NCBI GenBank assembly: GCA_016110215.1 | Contig: JADWQD010000003.1 | Location: forward strand, 930,001-994,000 | DNA length: 64,000 bases | Reading direction: 5' to 3' | Source: Capronia americana | Lineage: Eukaryota > Ascomycota > Eurotiomycetes > Chaetothyriales > Herpotrichiellaceae | Part shown: positions 62,683 through 64,000 of the stretch, piece after piece | How the letters are laid out: each line of letters begins with the position of its first letter | Numbering within the stretch: position 1 is the stretch's first letter | The notes under the pieces: model-generated | The model's input: only the letters and a program-made list of their open reading frames with translations | Told to the model about the DNA's origin: nothing | The model's database searches: none | Program-made: the position numbers and the translations under genes

Positions 62683-64000
62683 ATGGAGTCACCCGTGGTG
62701 CGTTTTAGCCCTCGCAGTCGCTTGACTCGGGACTACACTTTGGATGACCACATTACTAGCGGCCGTCCAACCAAAGGAGGGATGAATCTCGACCCGGACT
62801 TCAGTCTTCCACTCCAGCGACCAAGTCTGGAGGCTCGATCCGACACCGTCAGGTCTACGGATAGCAGACACAGTGGGAGGCGTGAGTACGGTTCAAGAAC
62901 ACCGCTAGCACGAGAACCTGGCGAACTTTACAACTTCGCATTGCCTACATCGAGCGGACAAAATGGCGACAGAGAGAGCCAAGAGCACCTGCACAAGCTC
63001 GATTTCAACCTTGAGGCGATCCACGAGACGAGCTCGTATGAGCCTTCAGTCACGGATACCGTGTCGCGAGCATCTCAAAACACCAGCCTCACGACCCCTT
63101 CGGCCAGCCGGCTTCCGGATTTCTTCGCCTCCGAAGTCTTCCAAGTGGTGCTGCATAACCCCACGACGGCCCATCAGTTGCTGAAATTCAGCCAGTCCAG
63201 GTTATGCGGGGAGAACATGGCGTTCCTGGACAAGGTTGACAAGTACAACAGCCTGCTGAACGAGGTTGCAAAGTCCATGTTTGAGATCCACCGCGACTAT
63301 ATCTCAGTGAATGCGGACAACCAGATCAACATCCCTGAGTCCTTGCTCATCAATGTCAACCGCGATCTCAAAGCCGCTCTCGCCTCGACGCTCCCGAAGC
63401 TAGAAACCGTGTTTGTGGATTCGCAGAACGAGATTGAACGACTGGTCGCCATGGACATCTATCCCCGGTTCGTGCGCCATCAGATGACCATGAGCGCTGC
63501 CAGAGCTCTGGCCGGCGATCGTGCCAAGTACGCCGGCCTGGGTGATTGTTTTGTGCTGACCGACCCAGCCAAAGCCGACAACCCCATCGTCTATGCCTCG
63601 GACGGCTTCGTCAAAGTCACCGGCTACACACGCAACGAGATCATCCCGCGAAACTGCCGCTTCCTGCAATGCCGCAACACCGACACGTCGGCAGTCCAAA
63701 GGCTGCGCAAAGCCGTGCACACGCGTCAAGAGTCCGTCGAGCTGCTCCTGAACCAGAAGAAATCAGGCGAACCGTTCTGGAACCTGCTCTACACGACCCC
63801 GCTGTTTGACGCAACGGGAAACGTCGTCTTCTTCCTCGGCGGCCAGATCAACTGCTCCACCACCATCCACAGTGCGTCTGACGTGCTCAAGATCCTGGCC
63901 CAAACCAACGACACGGACGAGAGCGCCGTCGACGGCCTGATGGCTCCAGAGGCGTCAAAAAACTCATCATCCCTCAGGACCAAATTCAAGAACCCCTTCC
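62683..64000 (+). CDS. RGS-LOV photoreceptor, cut by the window edge
   Basis: An open frame from the ATG at 62683 runs without a stop to the window edge (439 codons seen). Residues 1-145 are a Ser/Thr/Arg-rich leader. Residues about 147-275 form an RGS domain (FFASEVFQVVLHNP, FSQSRLCGENMAFL, then YPRFVRHQM), which normally speeds GTP hydrolysis by G-alpha proteins. Residues about 290-405 form a LOV domain: FVLTDPAKADNPIVYASDGF, the photoactive Cys325 in RNCRFLQ, then QKKSGEPFWNLL and FFLGGQINCS, which supply the flavin-contacting Asn and Gln. This pairing is the known fungal RGS-LOV class, in which blue light changes membrane binding. The Gly usual before RNCRFLQ is Pro here. The C-terminal part lies outside the window. 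Confidence 0.92.
   Translation, partial: MESPVVRFSPRSRLTRDYTLDDHITSGRPTKGGMNLDPDFSLPLQRPSLEARSDTVRSTDSRHSGRREYGSRTPLAREPGELYNFALPTSSGQNGDRESQEHLHKLDFNLEAIHETSSYEPSVTDTVSRASQNTSLTTPSASRLPDFFASEVFQVVLHNPTTAHQLLKFSQSRLCGENMAFLDKVDKYNSLLNEVAKSMFEIHRDYISVNADNQINIPESLLINVNRDLKAALASTLPKLETVFVDSQNEIERLVAMDIYPRFVRHQMTMSAARALAGDRAKYAGLGDCFVLTDPAKADNPIVYASDGFVKVTGYTRNEIIPRNCRFLQCRNTDTSAVQRLRKAVHTRQESVELLLNQKKSGEPFWNLLYTTPLFDATGNVVFFLGGQINCSTTIHSASDVLKILAQTNDTDESAVDGLMAPEASKNSSSLRTKFKNPF

Overview
The window is nuclear DNA of a filamentous ascomycete (Pezizomycotina). Genes are eukaryotic, with short GT-AG introns (about 45-100 bp), no operons, and fungal families such as HET-domain proteins, a SesB-type hydrolase, a DUF3425 bZIP factor and an RGS-LOV photoreceptor. 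I cannot name the genus or the class. I modelled 23 likely protein genes, one of them damaged and one cut by the right edge, plus one doubtful short ORF. I saw no tRNA, rRNA, CRISPR array or recognisable transposon.

Left part (1-25.4 kb): a secreted, GPI-type serine carboxypeptidase and a small mitochondrial-looking membrane protein come first. A group that resembles fungal self/non-self or cell-death genes follows. It holds an intronless ankyrin-repeat protein with a helical N-terminal region (4.4-7.2 kb), a 13-exon gene fusing a SesB-like alpha/beta hydrolase to three ubiquitin-like modules (10.9-15.7 kb), and two divergent HET-domain genes (19.7-25.4 kb), the second with a broken reading frame. 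A pisatin-demethylase-like cytochrome P450 sits between them. A 3.7 kb tract without genes, full of simple repeats, separates the ankyrin gene from the hydrolase fusion.

Middle part (26.6-37 kb): an oxidative metabolism block. A sugar-type MFS transporter and a bZIP/DUF3425 regulator share a divergent promoter. They are followed by a zinc alcohol dehydrogenase, a short-chain dehydrogenase and a Baeyer-Villiger monooxygenase, the last two also divergent. An alcohol to ketone to ester or lactone route is a reasonable guess, with the P450 as a possible hydroxylation step.

Right part (38-64 kb): mostly conserved housekeeping genes. They are a small protein with an internal duplication, an ammonium transporter, a UBE2W-type E2, the splicing factor CWC22, DPM2, a BCAS3-like propeller protein, the polyadenylation factor CFT1, an LMBD1-type membrane protein, a conserved fungal protein of unknown role, and the start of an RGS-LOV light-sensing G-protein regulator that runs off the right edge.

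Gene models were built by hand from splice signals, frame and family resemblance. Exon ends given below keep the frame open throughout, but no transcript data were available.
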